Positions 62,630-64,000 of a stretch of DNA of 64,000 nt are shown here, in pieces. The notes under the pieces were generated by a model. The model saw only the letters and a program-made list of their open reading frames with translations. It searched no databases and was not told the origin of the DNA. A program made the translations under genes and the position numbers. The first letter of the stretch is position 1. Every line of letters begins with the position of its first letter. The stretch is from Takashimella koratensis (Eukaryota > Basidiomycota > Tremellomycetes > Trichosporonales > Tetragoniomycetaceae), in the NCBI GenBank assembly GCA_003116875.1, contig BCKT01000002.1:124001-188000 (forward strand), written 5' to 3'.

Positions 62630-63243
62630 ACGGAATGCGAAAATCTCAACGGCAGGAAGCTTTGCGTCGGGGGAGTCGCCATCTGGACTCTTGCTTTCAC
62701 CGAGACCGAGATCATCGCCAACCTCCAGGAAGACGAGCGGGACAAGGATATCGTCATAATGGTTCACCGGGTGCATCAACTGAGCGCTCGTGAACAAGAC
62801 CTGCGGACACGCGGTCACTCTCGGTCTCGACACATACGAGACCATGAAGCTCAAGCGACACAAGGCTCCGTCCAGACCCTGCGTGACCTCAGTTGGGTGA
62901 GTGCCGCTGGCAAGAAGCGGCATCAGTACGGCTTTGCTGACACCTTGGAAGGTCCGTGACATCTGGGATCTGGCCGAAGAGCTCCGCAAGGCACGCAACA
63001 TCTTCTTTGGGCGCAAGATTGAAGGGGATATCATGGAGGCAAGGGGAAAGCTGCTCAAGGTGAGTCAAGGAGTGGTTCAGCAGCTGGTCCAGCAGCTGGT
63101 CCAGCAACTGATCCCACATGATATAGTTGCTCAAAAAGTTCCATCCGACCGGCCGCGCGCGTGCCCCGCCGTCGAGGACGCACCAGCAGCGCTACGACGA
63201 CGCGCTTGCTGCCTTTGAGAACATCGAGCCCCGCCTCTTTTGA
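62630..63243 (+). CDS. Unknown protein, 5' end not resolved
   Basis: Three exons (62630-62896, 62952-63059, 63127-63243) join in phase 0 with good donors (GTGAGT both) and AG acceptors. The first exon begins after ACCGACCTGTAG and reads PCTECENLNGRKLCVGGVAI, then TETEIIANLQEDERDKDIV. The second reads VRDIWDLAEELRKARNIFFG. The third ends DALAAFENIEPRLF with the stop at 63241-63243. The start codon must lie upstream, probably before a donor near 62532 (GTAAGTGCC), but I could not find a convincing ATG. The protein is charged and helical with a possible N-terminal Cys pair (C-x2-C). No family recognised. The second intron contains three imperfect CAGCAGCTGGTC units. Confidence 0.5.
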
Positions 63244-64000
63244 GCCACTGCCTCAGTGCCGCCTTTTGAGTGCCACCTCAGTTTCCATTCTCCCCACGTC
63301 TGCCGGTTTCTTTGCTTTGTGGTCTGTAAATCTTTTGCGCAATGATTTCCCCCCTCTCTCATTCTTGACCCATTTTCGATAAAACCACTTTTCCCCCCCT
63401 CGACTACCAATCCTCTCATCGTACTTCGTTTCCATCTGCATGCTCTCGACCTATACTTTTTGGGCTCCCTCATGCTTCAGATGAATCTGTTTTCAGTGTG
63501 ACGGTGTGATCGTGTGTTGCGCTGAAGACAGAGCCACTGATCCAGATCCACTCGTTGCAGACATGAGCTTGCGCCAGACAAGAGAGGCTCTGGAAGAGGT
63601 AATGGCGCGATGGTGGACATTGACACGGTTGGAGAGCATGTGCAAGTCAAGATGGACGGAGGAGACCGCCCACTGTGGATCTGGACAGGTGGTCGCAATC
63701 GAGGCAGGCTGGATCGGCTCCTTGTCGCTCCTTCGGCTATGGACATCGGTGTCGGAGATGTTTGAAGCTCGCCAAAGGCGGCCGGAGTGGGTAAGGACGT
63801 GGATAAGCAGTGTTTTGTTGGAGAAGTAGGGGGCCAAGCGGGACGAGTAAGGGGGAGAGTTGTTGAAAACGCAAAACACACAATACGCGTACTGCACTGG
63901 GATGGAGAGACGTTCAATGGCAATGGTCGCGGCAAATTGATTGTCCATGCTGCCTGATCTGCGAGGAGGGACTGGGGTGTGGACAGTGAGTGCCGTTTGT
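63244..64000. other. Ambiguous region with overlapping open frames, no gene called
   Basis: Between 63490 and 63950 all of two or three frames on both strands stay open, so coding cannot be decided by eye. On the plus strand one frame gives a plausible segment after an ATG near 63613 (MVDIDTVGEHVQVKMDGGDR), ending with a stop near 63767. Another plus frame reads MSLRQTREALEEVMARWWTL from 63563. A minus-strand frame starts near 63948. None has a recognisable family. Confidence 0.4.

Noticed and set aside
63070..63115. Repeated CAGCTGGTC units as a coding Gln-rich repeat
   Set aside because: The units lie inside an intron that has good splice sites, and retaining its 67 nt would shift the frame.

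Overview
This window looks like nuclear DNA of a basidiomycete yeast, most likely a tremellomycete close to Trichosporonales. That is inferred from GC-rich sequence, genes broken by many short introns (about 35-100 nt) with GTGAGT/GTAAGT donors and CTGAC/CTAAC branch sites just before the acceptor, tight packing on both strands, and the gene content. Genus and species cannot be fixed without a search. I saw no tRNA, rRNA, CRISPR array or intact transposon. A run of 166 N at 60687-60852 is an assembly gap.

Layout. 0.3-7 kb: a small secreted Val/Thr-rich protein with Cys repeats and a decayed or alternative copy of its last exon; TFB1 (TFIIH), divergent from mitoribosomal mL40; an unknown 96-residue protein; a GPI-anchored secreted protein. 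8.2-11.8 kb: a MAPK-type tyrosine phosphatase with an inactive rhodanese domain. 13.4-16.5 kb: a secreted DUF1996-WSC wall protein and an unknown Cys-pair protein. 16.7-22.5 kb: SWR1, the H2A.Z-exchange ATPase, divergent from the ER SNARE USE1. 24.6-31.5 kb: HSH49 (SF3b), a mitochondrial RNase II-like nuclease and MET13-type methylenetetrahydrofolate reductase. 33.8-41 kb: a nucleotide-sugar transporter, an unknown protein, and a monocarboxylate-type MFS transporter. 41.4-50.9 kb: a small hydrophilic protein, a large GH106-like cytosolic glycosidase, POP1 (RNase P/MRP), and the SF1B helicase HCS1. 51.3-60.3 kb: a second small hydrophilic protein, a flavocytochrome b2-type dehydrogenase with 18 exons, PDE1, and a DHA1-type MFS antiporter. 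60.3-64 kb: the gap, a stray copy of the HCS1 3' end, and two unfamiliar small genes; this end looks least conserved.

Most genes are independent housekeeping genes, arranged as divergent pairs with shared promoters (TFB1/mL40, SWR1/USE1, POP1/HCS1) and tail-to-tail pairs with almost no spacer (HSH49/nuclease 66 bp, glycosidase/POP1 22 bp). A loose metabolic or stress theme runs through 39-60 kb (carboxylate transporter, glycosidase, lactate-type dehydrogenase, cAMP phosphodiesterase, two hydrophilin-like proteins), but nothing shows that these act together.

I did not find a convincing new multi-gene system. The strongest unusual signals are in gene structure: micro-exons of 9 and 13 nt that break up the active-site motif of the flavocytochrome b2 gene, four consecutive tiny exons (31, 7, 22, 18 nt) in the MFS antiporter, a 9-nt in-frame micro-exon in a stress-type gene, and a 34-nt near-identical copy of the HCS1 C-terminal coding sequence beside the assembly gap. 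All splice sites were read by eye from consensus and reading frame; there is no transcript evidence here.
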